A stretch of 64,000 nucleotides of DNA, from NCBI RefSeq assembly GCF_900185715.1, contig NZ_FYAS01000019.1, forward strand, positions 124,001 through 188,000, given 5' to 3'. The DNA is from Allobosea sp. CS1GBMeth4. GTDB taxonomy: Bacteria > Pseudomonadota > Alphaproteobacteria > Rhizobiales > Beijerinckiaceae. Under the pieces are notes generated by a model, which saw only the letters and a list, made by a program, of their open reading frames with translations, made no database searches and was not told the DNA's origin. The translations under genes were made by a program, and so were the position numbers. Of this stretch, positions 17,740 through 27,515 are shown in pieces. The stretch's first letter is position 1. Each line of letters starts with the position of its first letter.

Positions 17740-20040
17740 ATGACGCGTGCAGACGCGGCTTGCGCACACGTGCGCGCAAATTCAGTTCTCGGCGTAGCAC
17801 GGTCCCTGACCCATCCGCTCTATCAGCGCTTCGAACAGCTGGAGCCGACGTTCCGGAAAGTCATTCCGGCGCTCGTCGCCGGCTTCGTCTTACTGCTTGC
17901 GCTCGGAGCGTATGTTCAAACCAGCGCCCTGCGCGACGACGCGCTCGACGATGCAGCAACGGACCTGGACGCACTCGCCGCATTGCTCGTGCGCGAGCTC
18001 GATCTAGCCTCGAAGGACGGCAAGCGCCCGGAAAGCACGCTGACTCCCTTGACGACCAGGCACATCGCCGGCCGCGGCCGCATCGCCTATGTCAGCGACG
18101 CCGGCGGCCGCGTCGTCGGCGGCGAGCCGGCGCTCGGCGCGAGCGAGCGCAACCTCGTCGACCTGCTCGGCCCCGGACAGGCGCTGACCGCCTTCGCCGA
18201 CCGCGCCGGCGTCATGCCGATCACGCTGCCGGGCGGCATCGAAGCCCTCGCCACCGTCCGCAACCTCGCAGCCCCGCTGGGGCAGATCGCCGTGCTGCAT
18301 CCGGTGAAGCGGGCGCTGTCCGCCTGGGAGGAACGCCGGCGCTCGATCCTCGTGCTGTTCAGCTCCGCGGCGATCGTGCTCGCCGGCATCACCGCCGCCT
18401 TCGTGCTGCAGTCGCGGCGCGCCCGCGCCGCCGACGAGGATTGCGACTGCGTGCGCGACCGCATCGACACGGCGCTCAGCCGCGGCCATTGCGGCCTGTG
18501 GGACTGGGACCTGGCCCGGGGCCGGATGTACTGGTCGGACTCGATGTACGCCATGCTCGGCTACGACCGCGCCGGCGAGTTCATGTCCTTCGGCGAGGTC
18601 AACGCCTTCATCCATCCCGAAGACGCCGACCTCTACGCCCTGGCCGATGCGGTCAGCCGCGGCGAGACCAATCATCTCGACCAGGAATTCCGCGTCCGCA
18701 ACGCCTCCGGCGACTGGGTCTGGCTCAAGGCCCGGGCCGAGCTGGTGACGGACCGGCGCACCGGCGCGCAGCATCTCGTCGGCATCGTCGTCGACATCTC
18801 CGAGCAGCGCCGCATGGCGGCGCGCACCGCGACCGCCGACGCCCGGCTGCGCGACGCGGTCGAGGCGATTTCGGAAGCCTTCGTGCTCTGGGACGCCGAG
18901 CAGAAGCTCGTGCTCTGCAACGCCAAATACCAGCAGCTGCACAAGCTGCCCCCGGAACTGGTGAGGACCGGCACGGCCTATGAGCAGATCATGAGCCACA
19001 GCGCCCAGCCGAGCATCGACCGCGAGCCGGTGCGCAGCACGCGGGCGAGCTCCGGCAGCCACTCCTACGAGGCGAAGCTCTCCGATGGGCGCTGGCTGCA
19101 GATCAACGGCCGCCGCACCAAGGACGGCGGCTCGGTCTCGGTCGGCACCGACATCACCATGCTGAAGCAGCAGGAGGAGCGCCTGACCCGCTCGGAGCAC
19201 GAGCTGCTCAAGAGCGTCACGGACCTCAAGGCCTCGCGCCAGAAGCTGGAAACGCAGGCCCAGCAGCTCGCCGAACTGGCCGAGCTCTACCTCGAGCAGA
19301 AGGCCGCAGCCGAAAGCGCCAACCGGGCCAAGTCCGAATTCCTCGCCAATATGAGCCACGAGCTGCGTACGCCGCTCAACGCCATCCTCGGCTTCTCGGA
19401 GATCATGGACGACGGGCTGTTCGGCCCCCTCGGCTCCGAGCGCTATGTCGAATATGTCCGCGACATCCGCTCCAGCGGCGGCTACCTGCTCGCTGTGATC
19501 AACGACATCCTCAACATGGCCAGGCTCGAATCCGGCAAGGTCGAACTGGAGAAGACCGAGGTCGCGCTCGACCTCGTGGTCGACGAAGCGATCAGCTGCC
19601 ACCGCGAGGCGATCGCGCGCAAGCGGCTCTCCCTCACCAGCGATCTCGGCAGCGACCTGCGGCTCGAAGCGGACTCGCACGCCCTCTTCCAGATCGTCGA
19701 GAACCTCGTCGACAATGCGGTCAAGTTCACGCCCGAGGGCGGCAGGATCGCCGTGCGCATCAAGCCGGCGTCCGACGCCCTCAACCTCTATGTCGAGGAC
19801 AGCGGCATCGGCATCCCGCGCGAAAAGCTCGGCCGCATCGGCCGTCCGTTCGAGCAGGTCGAGGGCGACCTCATCCGCAGCCATGGCGGGTCCGGGCTCG
19901 GCCTCGCCATCGCGCGCTCGCTGGCCGAGCTGCATGGCGGATCGCTCCGGATCCGCTCGATCATGGGCTCGGGCACGATCGTGATGGTCCACCTGCCGCT
20001 GAAGAGCCCGGCAGCCGCGGAGCTGGAACGGGCGGCCTGA
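17740..20040 (+). CDS. pleC: PleC/DivJ-family sensor histidine kinase
   Basis: A membrane-bound kinase (766 residues). Transmembrane helices at about 41-60 and 204-226 enclose a periplasmic sensor domain. A PAS domain follows at about 245-360 ('CGLWDWDLARGRMYWSD'), then a second degenerate PAS (370-470), a coiled coil (475-525), the HisKA dimerisation domain with 'NMSHELRTPLNAILGFSE' (His540), and a HATPase domain with 'NLVDNAVKF' and 'GSGLGLAIARSL'. The H-box matches the PleC/DivJ/PdhS group, which act on the single-domain regulator DivK to set cell polarity and division. The position beside glnE matches rhizobial pleC loci. Assignment as pleC itself, rather than a relative, is inferred. Confidence 0.75.
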   Translation: MTRADAACAHVRANSVLGVARSLTHPLYQRFEQLEPTFRKVIPALVAGFVLLLALGAYVQTSALRDDALDDAATDLDALAALLVRELDLASKDGKRPESTLTPLTTRHIAGRGRIAYVSDAGGRVVGGEPALGASERNLVDLLGPGQALTAFADRAGVMPITLPGGIEALATVRNLAAPLGQIAVLHPVKRALSAWEERRRSILVLFSSAAIVLAGITAAFVLQSRRARAADEDCDCVRDRIDTALSRGHCGLWDWDLARGRMYWSDSMYAMLGYDRAGEFMSFGEVNAFIHPEDADLYALADAVSRGETNHLDQEFRVRNASGDWVWLKARAELVTDRRTGAQHLVGIVVDISEQRRMAARTATADARLRDAVEAISEAFVLWDAEQKLVLCNAKYQQLHKLPPELVRTGTAYEQIMSHSAQPSIDREPVRSTRASSGSHSYEAKLSDGRWLQINGRRTKDGGSVSVGTDITMLKQQEERLTRSEHELLKSVTDLKASRQKLETQAQQLAELAELYLEQKAAAESANRAKSEFLANMSHELRTPLNAILGFSEIMDDGLFGPLGSERYVEYVRDIRSSGGYLLAVINDILNMARLESGKVELEKTEVALDLVVDEAISCHREAIARKRLSLTSDLGSDLRLEADSHALFQIVENLVDNAVKFTPEGGRIAVRIKPASDALNLYVEDSGIGIPREKLGRIGRPFEQVEGDLIRSHGGSGLGLAIARSLAELHGGSLRIRSIMGSGTIVMVHLPLKSPAAAELERAA

Positions 20041-20067
20041 ACCCTCGCAGGCCTTCCTGAAGACGGC

Positions 20068-23040
20068 TCAGCCCTTCTGCGCCGCGCCCAGGATCTGCCT
20101 GAAGAGGCCGCGCACCATCGCCCGCCGCTCGTCGAGCTCGGCCTTCAGCATCCTGGCGTCCGGCAGGCCGACCGCCGTCGCGATCCGGCGCAGGACGCGC
20201 TCCGGGATGGCCTTGGGATCGAAGCCCTCTTCGACGGTGAAGCGCTGCCAGAGCTGGACGTCGCCGAGGAAGCGCGCCGCCCCCGCCAGACGCCCGGCAT
20301 CCTCGGCCGTGACGACACCGGTGTCGCGCGCCGCGGCGAAGATCCCGGCCGTGGTCCGGGCGAGGAGCCGGGGATGGTCGTGACCATGGGCGAGCACCAG
20401 GAACTGCGCCAGGAAGTCGAGATCGGTGAGCCCGCCGGCGGCGAGCTTGAGGTCCCAGGGGTCGCCCTCGCCCTTCTCCCGGGCGATCAGCGCCCTCATC
20501 TCTGCGACCGCGGCGGCGACCTTGGCCGGCACGCGCTTGCGCAGCAGGATCTCCCGGATCGCGGTCTCGACCCTCGCTCCCAGCACGGCATCGCCGGCGA
20601 CGACATGCGCGCGGGTCAGCGCCATCTCCTCCCAGATCTCGGCCTCGCCCTGGTGATAGGCCCTGAAGCCCTCGAACTGGGTGGCCGCCGGACTCTTGTT
20701 GCCGGAGGGGCGCAGCCGCATGTCGACCTGGTAGAGCGTGCCGCGCCGCGTCGGCACGGTCAGCGCCGCGACGAGACGCTGCGTGAAGCGGACATGCCAG
20801 GTCACCGGATCGAGCGGACGCCGGCCGTCGCTCGCCTCCGCGTCGTCCGGCCGGTCGTAGAGCAGCATCAGGTCGAGATCGGATGACGGGGTGAGCTCGC
20901 CGGCCCCGAGGCGGCCGAGGCCGAGCACGACCGTTTCGGCGCCTGCCACGAGGCCGTGATCGGCGGCGAAGGCGGCGCGGGTGTCGTCGAAGGCGGCGCG
21001 GATACAGGCCTGCGCCACGGCGGCATAGCCTTGCGCAGCCTGCTCCGCGTTGACCACGCCGGAGAGGAGGCGGGCGCCGACCAGGAAATTCTCCTGCCGG
21101 GCGGCGTCACGCATGCGGTCGAGCCCCTCCTCGACGCTGGGCGGCGGCGCGCCGATGATGGCGCGCACACGCTGCGCGACCTGTTCGGCGTCATGCCGCG
21201 GCGCGCTGAAGGCAGGGTCGATCACCGCGTCGAGCACGTGCGGGTAGAGCGCGGCGACCTTGGCGAGGCGCGGCGCGCTGCCGAGGATCTCGGCGAAGAG
21301 CTGCAGCAGCGCCTCGTGCGAGCGCAGCAGGGTGAGCAGCTCGACCGCCGCCGGCATGCGCACGAAGGCATTGTCGAGATGGGCGAGCGCACCGTCCGGG
21401 TCCGTCGTGCGGCCGAGCGCGACCAGCAGCGCCGGCGTCAGTTCCGTCAGCACCTCGCGGGCACGTGCACTGGTCACCGCGGGGCGCCGGCCGAAATGCC
21501 AGCCGCGTACCGTCTCGGCGGCGGCGGCCGGCTGGCGGAAGCCGAGCTTGCCCAGGGTCTCCAATGTCTCGGGATCGTTCTCGGTGCCGGTGAAGGAGAG
21601 CGACCCGGCCTCGCTGGCGAGGCTCGGCGCCTCCTCGAACAGGAGGGCGTAATGGCCCTCGACGCGCCGCGCATGCGCCTCGAGCTCCTTGCCGAAGGCC
21701 TTGGCCGAAGGATAGCCGCAGAAGCGGGCGAAGGCGTCGAGATCGGCGGCCTCCGCCGGCAGGGTCTGCGTCTGCTCGTCATGGCGCATCTGCAGCCGGT
21801 GCTCGATGGTGCGCAGCCAGCAATAGGACTCCGTCAGCTCGTCGCGCGCCTGCGGGCTGATCCAGTTCTCCTTCGTCAGCTCGCCGAGCATGTCGAGCGT
21901 GCGCGCTCCGCGCAGGGCCGGGCGCCTGCCGCCGAAGACGAGCTGCTGGGTCTGGACGAAGAACTCGATCTCGCGGATGCCGCCACGGCCGAGCTTGACG
22001 TTGTGGCCGGGCAGGCTGAGCGTCTCGAAGCCCTTCACCGACTGGATCTGGCGCTTCATCGCGTGGATGTCGGCGATGGCGGCGAAGTCGAAATATTTGC
22101 GCCAGATGAACGGGGCGAGATCGGCGATGAAGCGGCGGCCGAGATCGAGGTCGCCGGCGACGGGCCGCGCCTTGATCATCGCGGCGCGCTCCCAGTTCTG
22201 GCCGACCGTCTCGTAATAGGCATAGGCGGTCGGCAGGGCGACGGCGACATGGGTCGAGCCGGGATCGGGCCGCAGGCGCAGGTCGACGCGGAAGACATAG
22301 CCGTCGGGCGTACGCTCCTGGATGATGCGGGCGATCTGCTGGGTGAGCTTGACGAAGAAGCTCGACGGCTCGGCGACGCCGGCGGCTTCCGCCGTCTCCG
22401 GATCGAAGAAGACGACGATGTCGATGTCGGAGGAATAGTTCAGCTCGCCGGCGCCATGCTTGCCGAGCGCGAGGACGACGAGGCCGGAGCCCTTGCCGGG
22501 CGTGGCGGGGTCGGCGAGCGCGATCCGGCCGAGGCCCGCGGCCTGATGCAGCGCGTGCTCGCTGGCGAGCCTCACGGCCATGTCGGCGGTCGCGCTGAGC
22601 GCCGCGGTGACGGCCTCGACCGCCCAGGCACCGCCGATGTCGGCGAGAGCGACCAGCAGCGCCATCGCCTGGCGGAAGCGGCGCAGTTCGCGCATCAGGT
22701 CGGCGGTCGCGGTCTCGGGCGTGGCGAAGGCGGCGATGCCGGCGAGCAGCGCGTCCCGGCGTTCTCCCGGATCCGTGACCAGGGAGGCGAGCAGCCCGTC
22801 CGGGTCACGCCGCATGATCTGCGTCAGGAAGGGCGAATGCGCGAGGATCCCGGCAACCAGCGCGGCCGAGGCCTCATCGCCGGCGAGATGTGCGGCGAGG
22901 CGCTGCCCGGCCTCGGCATCGAACACGCGCTCGACCAGCTCCCCGCGCCAGATCGCCTCGACCTTGCCACGGGCCGGCAGGACAGGCGCCGCCTTCAGGC
23001 GCTCGCATAAGGGCTCGCCCACACTGACCTCCGCAACCAC
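20068..23040 (-). CDS. glnE: Bifunctional glutamine synthetase adenylyltransferase/adenylyl-removing enzyme
   Basis: GlnE (990 residues) adenylylates and deadenylylates glutamine synthetase under control of PII signals, tuning nitrogen assimilation. It has two nucleotidyltransferase domains with the GxxGxxELxxxSDxD motif: 'GKHGAGELNYSSDIDIVVF' near residue 200 (adenylyl removal) and 'GRLGAGELTPSSDLDLMLLY' near residue 710 (adenylylation), joined by the usual helical region. Length is standard. Convergent with the PleC-like gene, it lies 92 bases downstream of the histidine kinase gene at 23133 on the same strand. Confidence 0.97.
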   Translation of the reverse strand: MVAEVSVGEPLCERLKAAPVLPARGKVEAIWRGELVERVFDAEAGQRLAAHLAGDEASAALVAGILAHSPFLTQIMRRDPDGLLASLVTDPGERRDALLAGIAAFATPETATADLMRELRRFRQAMALLVALADIGGAWAVEAVTAALSATADMAVRLASEHALHQAAGLGRIALADPATPGKGSGLVVLALGKHGAGELNYSSDIDIVVFFDPETAEAAGVAEPSSFFVKLTQQIARIIQERTPDGYVFRVDLRLRPDPGSTHVAVALPTAYAYYETVGQNWERAAMIKARPVAGDLDLGRRFIADLAPFIWRKYFDFAAIADIHAMKRQIQSVKGFETLSLPGHNVKLGRGGIREIEFFVQTQQLVFGGRRPALRGARTLDMLGELTKENWISPQARDELTESYCWLRTIEHRLQMRHDEQTQTLPAEAADLDAFARFCGYPSAKAFGKELEAHARRVEGHYALLFEEAPSLASEAGSLSFTGTENDPETLETLGKLGFRQPAAAAETVRGWHFGRRPAVTSARAREVLTELTPALLVALGRTTDPDGALAHLDNAFVRMPAAVELLTLLRSHEALLQLFAEILGSAPRLAKVAALYPHVLDAVIDPAFSAPRHDAEQVAQRVRAIIGAPPPSVEEGLDRMRDAARQENFLVGARLLSGVVNAEQAAQGYAAVAQACIRAAFDDTRAAFAADHGLVAGAETVVLGLGRLGAGELTPSSDLDLMLLYDRPDDAEASDGRRPLDPVTWHVRFTQRLVAALTVPTRRGTLYQVDMRLRPSGNKSPAATQFEGFRAYHQGEAEIWEEMALTRAHVVAGDAVLGARVETAIREILLRKRVPAKVAAAVAEMRALIAREKGEGDPWDLKLAAGGLTDLDFLAQFLVLAHGHDHPRLLARTTAGIFAAARDTGVVTAEDAGRLAGAARFLGDVQLWQRFTVEEGFDPKAIPERVLRRIATAVGLPDARMLKAELDERRAMVRGLFRQILGAAQKG

Positions 23041-23132
23041 CGGCCCGGACCCCGTTCAGCCCACCGCGCCGTCGTCCGGTCGCCGCGGCTTGTCCGGAAC
23101 GGCGGCGTCATCGGACCGACCGGGCCTCCGCG

Positions 23133-24653
23133 TCAAGCCGACTGGAACCCTGCGCCGTCCGGCGGCGATGTCGAGACCGCCGGCGCCTCCGCGGCCGGCC
23201 TGTCCACAGGATGCGGCTCGACGGGCAGCGACATCACGACATCGAGCCCCGGCGCATTGTCCGACAGCCGGATCGTGCCGCCATGCAGGCGGGCCACCGC
23301 CGAGGCGAGCGCGAGCCCGAGCCCGAAGCCCGGCTTGCTGCGGCTCTGGTCGAGCCGCACGAAGCGCTCGAGCACGCGGCCGCGATCGGCCTCGGGGATG
23401 CCGGGCCCATGATCGGCGACGCCGATCTCGACGCTCTCGCCGATACGTCGGGCGGCGACGGCGACGGTCGCCGGCGCGCCGCCTTCGGGCTTGCCGTATT
23501 TCAGGGCGTTGTCGATCAGGTTGGCGAGTGCCTGGCCGATCAATTCGCGGTTGCCGACTAGCGAGAGACCCGGCTCCACCGAAGCGGACAGGGTCAGCCC
23601 CGCTTCCTCCGCCAGCGGCTCGTAGAGCTCGGAGAGCCCGTCGACGATCTCGGCGAGGTCGAGCGGCGCCATGCTGTCGGTGATCTGGCGGGTCTCGAGC
23701 CGCGCGATCATCAGGAGCGCGTTGAACACCCGGATCAGCCCGTCCGCCTCGTCGATCGCGCCGTCGAGCGCGGCGCGCAGCTGCTCGGGCGACTGCGCTG
23801 TCCGCAGGGCCTCCTCGGCCCGGTTGCGCAGGCGCGTCAGCGGCGTCTTGAGGTCGTGGGCGATGTTGTCCGAGACCTGCTGCATGCCGCTCATCAACTC
23901 GCCGATGCGGTCGAGCATGGCGTTGAGGTTCTCGGCCAGCCGGTCGAGCTCGTCGCCGGTGCCGGCGATGGCGAGCCGCCCCTTGAGATCGCCCGCCATG
24001 ATCGAGCGGGCGGTGTCGTTCATGCCGTCGATGCGCTTCAGCACGCGGCGCGCCACGAACCAGCCGGCGAAGCAGCCGAGCACGACCACGAGCAGGACCG
24101 ACCAGCCGGCCGCGCGCTTGATCACGACGCGCAGCCTCTCGCGCTCCTCGACATCGCGGCCGACCAGCAGCCGGAAGCCCGCCGGCAGCATGAAGACGCG
24201 GACGATGGCGTGATTGGTCTGGTTGAGCGCCTCGGAGGAGCGGGCATACTCGATCTCGCTCTCGCCCTGCCGGTCGAGCGTGCCCGGCGGCAGCGCCTCG
24301 ATATTGCCGGCGATGCGCTCGCCCAGCGGCGTGGTGACGAGATAGAGCGAGGCACCCGGCCCGCGCGAGCGCCGTTCGATGACCTGGACGAGCCGCCGGA
24401 TGCCGCCGAGGCGCTGCTGCTCGGCCAGGCCCTGGATCTCGGCGTCGATGGTCGAGCGGATCTGGTCGTCGAGCAGGTTCTTGGCGTTCCAGGCGACGTA
24501 ACCCAGCACGAAGACGGCGAAGAGCGCGAAGACGACGAGATAGATCGCCGTCAGCTTGAAGGCAGTGGTGCGGACGAGATGCGGCAGGAAGCGCAGGCGG
24601 CCGCCCGACGGCGGTGCTTCCTCGCCTGTCCGGGCCTCAGCGAGCTGTGTCAC
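23133..24653 (-). CDS. HAMP-containing sensor histidine kinase
   Basis: An inner-membrane two-component kinase (506 residues). Transmembrane helices at about 33-53 and 184-202 flank a periplasmic sensor of roughly 130 residues. A HAMP domain (203-255) leads to the HisKA domain with 'SDNIAHDLKTPLTRLR' (His266) and a HATPase domain with 'NLIDNALKYG', 'DHGPGIP' and 'GFGLGLAL'. Its start overlaps the stop of the response regulator gene by 17 bases, so the two form a cognate pair. The pair lies between degP and glnE, as in rhizobial genomes, which hints at envelope-stress sensing; this is not proven. Confidence 0.92.
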   Translation of the reverse strand: MTQLAEARTGEEAPPSGGRLRFLPHLVRTTAFKLTAIYLVVFALFAVFVLGYVAWNAKNLLDDQIRSTIDAEIQGLAEQQRLGGIRRLVQVIERRSRGPGASLYLVTTPLGERIAGNIEALPPGTLDRQGESEIEYARSSEALNQTNHAIVRVFMLPAGFRLLVGRDVEERERLRVVIKRAAGWSVLLVVVLGCFAGWFVARRVLKRIDGMNDTARSIMAGDLKGRLAIAGTGDELDRLAENLNAMLDRIGELMSGMQQVSDNIAHDLKTPLTRLRNRAEEALRTAQSPEQLRAALDGAIDEADGLIRVFNALLMIARLETRQITDSMAPLDLAEIVDGLSELYEPLAEEAGLTLSASVEPGLSLVGNRELIGQALANLIDNALKYGKPEGGAPATVAVAARRIGESVEIGVADHGPGIPEADRGRVLERFVRLDQSRSKPGFGLGLALASAVARLHGGTIRLSDNAPGLDVVMSLPVEPHPVDRPAAEAPAVSTSPPDGAGFQSA

Positions 24654-25320
24654 GGACCATGTATCCCGCGCCGCGGACGGTGTGGATCATCGGATGCTCG
24701 AAGCCCTTGTCGATCTTGGCGCGCAACCGCGAGACGTGCACGTCGATGACGTTGGTCTGCGGGTCGAAGTGGTAGTCCCAGACGTTCTCGAGCAGCATGG
24801 TCCGGGTCACCACCTGCCCGGCATGCTTCATCAGATATTCGAGCAGGCGGAACTCGCGCGGCTGCAGCACGATCTCCTCGCCGGCGCGGGTGACGCGGTG
24901 CGCCAGCCGGTCGAGCAGCAGATCGCCGATGCGGTAGGTCGTCGGTTCGGCGGCCGGCGCGCCGCGCCGGCGCGACAGCACCTCGACGCGGGCGAGCAGC
25001 TCGGAAAAGGCGTAGGGTTTGGGGAGGTAGTCGTCGCCGCCGGCGCGCAGGCCCTTGACGCGATCGTCGACCTGGGCGAGCGCCGAGAGGATCAGCACCG
25101 GCGTCGTCTCGCCCTGCTCGCGCAGCGAGCGGATCACCGAGAGCCCGTCCATGCGCGGCAGCATGCGGTCGACGACGAGCACGTCGTAGCCGCCGCCCTG
25201 GGCCATGGCGTAGCCCTCGAGCCCGTCGGGGGCGTGATCGGCGACATGGCCGGCCTCGCGGAGGGCCTTGACCAGATAGGCTGCCGCCTCGGCATCGTCT
25301 TCAACGATCAGGAGTCGCAT
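24637..25320 (-). CDS. OmpR/PhoB-family response regulator
   Basis: A cytoplasmic transcription factor (227 residues). The receiver domain has the acidic pocket 'VEDDAEAAAYL' and a phospho-acceptor Asp51 in 'VLVVDRMLPRMDGL', with the conserved Lys in 'LPKPYAFSELLAR'. The C-terminal winged helix includes 'LQPREFRLLEYLMKHAGQVVTR' and 'VIDVHVSRLRAKID'. It is the first gene of the pair with the kinase at 23133, and lies 254 bases downstream of degP. Confidence 0.95.
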   Translation of the reverse strand: MRLLIVEDDAEAAAYLVKALREAGHVADHAPDGLEGYAMAQGGGYDVLVVDRMLPRMDGLSVIRSLREQGETTPVLILSALAQVDDRVKGLRAGGDDYLPKPYAFSELLARVEVLSRRRGAPAAEPTTYRIGDLLLDRLAHRVTRAGEEIVLQPREFRLLEYLMKHAGQVVTRTMLLENVWDYHFDPQTNVIDVHVSRLRAKIDKGFEHPMIHTVRGAGYMVRDTAR

Positions 25321-25342
25321 GGCTGCAACCTAACCCAGGGAA

Positions 25343-25409
25343 AGCGGGTTCCGCAAAATCGGAGCCGCTTCTGCGAGCGGAGCAGGCCGTCGGCCGACCG
25401 GAACCCGCT
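25343..25409. repeat. Inverted repeat between degP and the regulator gene
   Basis: Perfect 11-bp arms, AGCGGGTTCCG (25343-25353) and CGGAACCCGCT (25399-25409), are separated by 45 bases. They lie in the 254-base space between degP and the response-regulator gene. The transcript could fold into a large stem. A role as a degP terminator or regulator leader is possible but untested. I see no gene in this gap. Confidence 0.5.
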
Positions 25410-25574
25410 CGAACGGAAAAGCGGCAGGCCGGAGGTGACGATCCGACCTGCCGCCGTGACGGCTGGCATTCCCGGCAGGGGGCGACGTGACAACCGGGAG
25501 AACCATCCGCCCGGGACATGCTCTTGCAAGTTGGACTGACGCTACGCGCCCGAGCATGCCCCGAAAGGATCGCT

Positions 25575-26810
25575 TCACGCCGCCGGCTGCCGGCCGACCT
25601 CGAAGCTGACCTCGCGCTCCTTGCCGTCGCGCCAGATCGTCAGGCTCGCCTTCGTGCCCGGCGCGAAGGTCGCGATCTTGCGCGAGAGCTCGCGGGCGTC
25701 GGCGATCTTCTCGCCGTTGACGGCCAGGATCGTGTCGCCGCGGCGCAGGCCGGCCTTGGCCGCCGGACCATTGTGCTGCGCCTCGGCGATCAGCGCGCCC
25801 TTGGCGTCCTTCAGGCCGATGGCGTCGGCGACCTCGGCCGTGACCGGCTGAATCTGCACGCCGATGAAGCCGCGCGCGACCGAGCCGTGCTCCTTGAGCT
25901 GCTCGACGACGCTCTGGACCGTGGCGGCGGGGATCGCGAAGGCGATGCCGACATTGCCGCCCGAGGGCGAGTAGATCGCGGTGTTGACGCCGACGACCTC
26001 ACCCTTCTGGTTGAAGGTCGGACCACCCGAGTTGCCGCGGTTCACCGCCGCGTCGATCTGGATGAAATCGTCATAGGGGCCGGAGCCGATGTCGCGACCC
26101 TGGGCCGAGACGATCCCGGCGGTCACGGTGCCGCCGAGGCCGAACGGATTGCCGACCGCCAGCACCCAGTCGCCGATGCGCGGCTTGCCCGAAGCGAGCT
26201 GGACATAAGGATAATTGCCGGACTCGTTGACCTTGAGCAGCGCGAGATCGGTGCGCGGATCGGTGCCGATCACCTTGGCCGAGAGCGTCTTGCCGCCATC
26301 GGTGACGAGCTGGACCTCGGCCGCATTGGCGACGACGTGATTGTTGGTGACCACATAGCCGTCCTGGCTGATGAAGAAGCCGGAGCCCTGGGCGAGCTGC
26401 ATGCGCGGCTGCTGCTGCGGCCCGCGCGGGCCGAAGCCCTCCTCGCCGAAGCGGCGGAAGAAGCGCTCGAGCGGATGGCCGGGAGGCAGGCCCTCGATGC
26501 CGGCCGGGCCGCTCTCCTCGTCGGCGCTGGCGACGACCTTGGCCTTGACCCGGACGGAGACGACGGCGGGCTTGACCCGGTCGACCACGTCGGCGAAGGA
26601 CGGCAGCTGCGTCTGCTGCACGCCGGAGAGCTGGATCGGCTGCGCGATGGCGGCGCCGTGGCTGTTGAGGACGGTATCGGCGAGACCGGCCATCAGGCCG
26701 ATGCTGAGCGTCGCGGCGCCGGCGACGATCGCGCCGCGCTTCAGGATCGAGCGGGCGGAGGCCGGCGAGCGGACGGTGACTTCGGGGGTGCTGTTCTCTT
26801 GCGTCGTCAT
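25575..26810 (-). CDS. degP: DegP/HtrA-type periplasmic serine protease with one PDZ domain
   Basis: A trypsin-fold envelope protease/chaperone (411 residues from the ATG at 26810). A hydrophobic helix at 27-46 is a signal or anchor. The catalytic triad is His158 ('TNNHVVANA'), Asp188 ('DPRTDLALL') and Ser261 ('NRGNSGGPTF'). One PDZ domain follows (about 305-395, 'FIGVQIQPV', 'AAKAGLRRGDTILAVNG'), and the protein ends there. Typical rhizobial DegP has about 500 residues and two PDZ domains, so this is a DegS-like short form. The DNA after the stop shows no remnant of a second PDZ. Divergent from the 27003 gene. Confidence 0.92.
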   Translation of the reverse strand: MTTQENSTPEVTVRSPASARSILKRGAIVAGAATLSIGLMAGLADTVLNSHGAAIAQPIQLSGVQQTQLPSFADVVDRVKPAVVSVRVKAKVVASADEESGPAGIEGLPPGHPLERFFRRFGEEGFGPRGPQQQPRMQLAQGSGFFISQDGYVVTNNHVVANAAEVQLVTDGGKTLSAKVIGTDPRTDLALLKVNESGNYPYVQLASGKPRIGDWVLAVGNPFGLGGTVTAGIVSAQGRDIGSGPYDDFIQIDAAVNRGNSGGPTFNQKGEVVGVNTAIYSPSGGNVGIAFAIPAATVQSVVEQLKEHGSVARGFIGVQIQPVTAEVADAIGLKDAKGALIAEAQHNGPAAKAGLRRGDTILAVNGEKIADARELSRKIATFAPGTKASLTIWRDGKEREVSFEVGRQPAA

Positions 26811-27002
26811 GGTTCTCACCTCGATGCGGGAGGCAGGGCCTTCCCTGCTTCGTGACGAGGACCATGACGGCCGGCGCCTTACCCGGATTTCGCCCGACGA
26901 TGACAGTTTCGTAAGGTTGGCGGACGCCAGACGAAGCGTGCTTGACGCCGGGACTGGCACGATGCTCCTTACGTCCGATGCGCGCGAAAAGAGCAGGTCG
27001 CA

Positions 27003-27509
27003 ATGAGATTCGCGGTTGGACACCTGGCCTTCGCCGCATTGCTGTTCGTGGGAGACGGCGCCCTGGCGCAAGACCTGCCGGCCTATGAAACCGGCATCCG
27101 CCTGGCGCAGCGCCGCGGCTACGACGACGCCGAATGCTATGGACGGGTCTTCGCCAAACACGCGGTCGTCGTCGAACACCATAGCGGCCGGAAAAGCTGG
27201 TTCGCGGCCTCGACACCGGCTTACAACGCCGAGCTGCAACGCCGTTGCGGCGTCGACCGGCTCGGCGATCTCCGGCAGCGCAGGGCGGGCGCGTCGTCCG
27301 GCAGGGCAGGATCCGCCTATCGTGCCGGCCTGAGGGTGGCGACCCAGCGCGGATATGCCGGAGAGCAGGCCGCCTGCTTCGCCCGGACCTACGCGCACTT
27401 CGCCTATGAAACGCCCGTCGCCGGCAGCCCACGCGGCTACGCGGTTGCCGGAGGTAGCAGCAATGCTTACCGGGCGGAGCTTTTCCGGAGCTGCGGTATC
27501 AGCCGTTAG
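27003..27509 (+). CDS. Secreted protein with a duplicated Cys-containing motif
   Basis: A 168-residue protein I do not recognise. It has a signal peptide (residues 1-22, ending 'GALAQ'), and then two copies of a 55- to 65-residue unit. Copy 1 runs from 'AYETGIRLAQRRGYDDAECY' to 'YNAELQRRCGV'; copy 2 runs from 'AYRAGLRVATQRGYAGEQA' to 'AYRAELFRSCGI'. Each copy has two cysteines, one after the helix and one at the end, which could form a disulfide within each unit. It should be periplasmic or secreted. It is divergent from degP and convergent with ccmH. Confidence 0.8.
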   Translation: MRFAVGHLAFAALLFVGDGALAQDLPAYETGIRLAQRRGYDDAECYGRVFAKHAVVVEHHSGRKSWFAASTPAYNAELQRRCGVDRLGDLRQRRAGASSGRAGSAYRAGLRVATQRGYAGEQAACFARTYAHFAYETPVAGSPRGYAVAGGSSNAYRAELFRSCGISR

Positions 27510-27515
27510 GCCGAT

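Noticed and set aside
25321..25574. Three short overlapping frames (72-82 codons) between degP and the regulator
   Set aside because: No ribosome binding sites, Arg/Ser-rich composition and mutual overlap; treated as non-coding.
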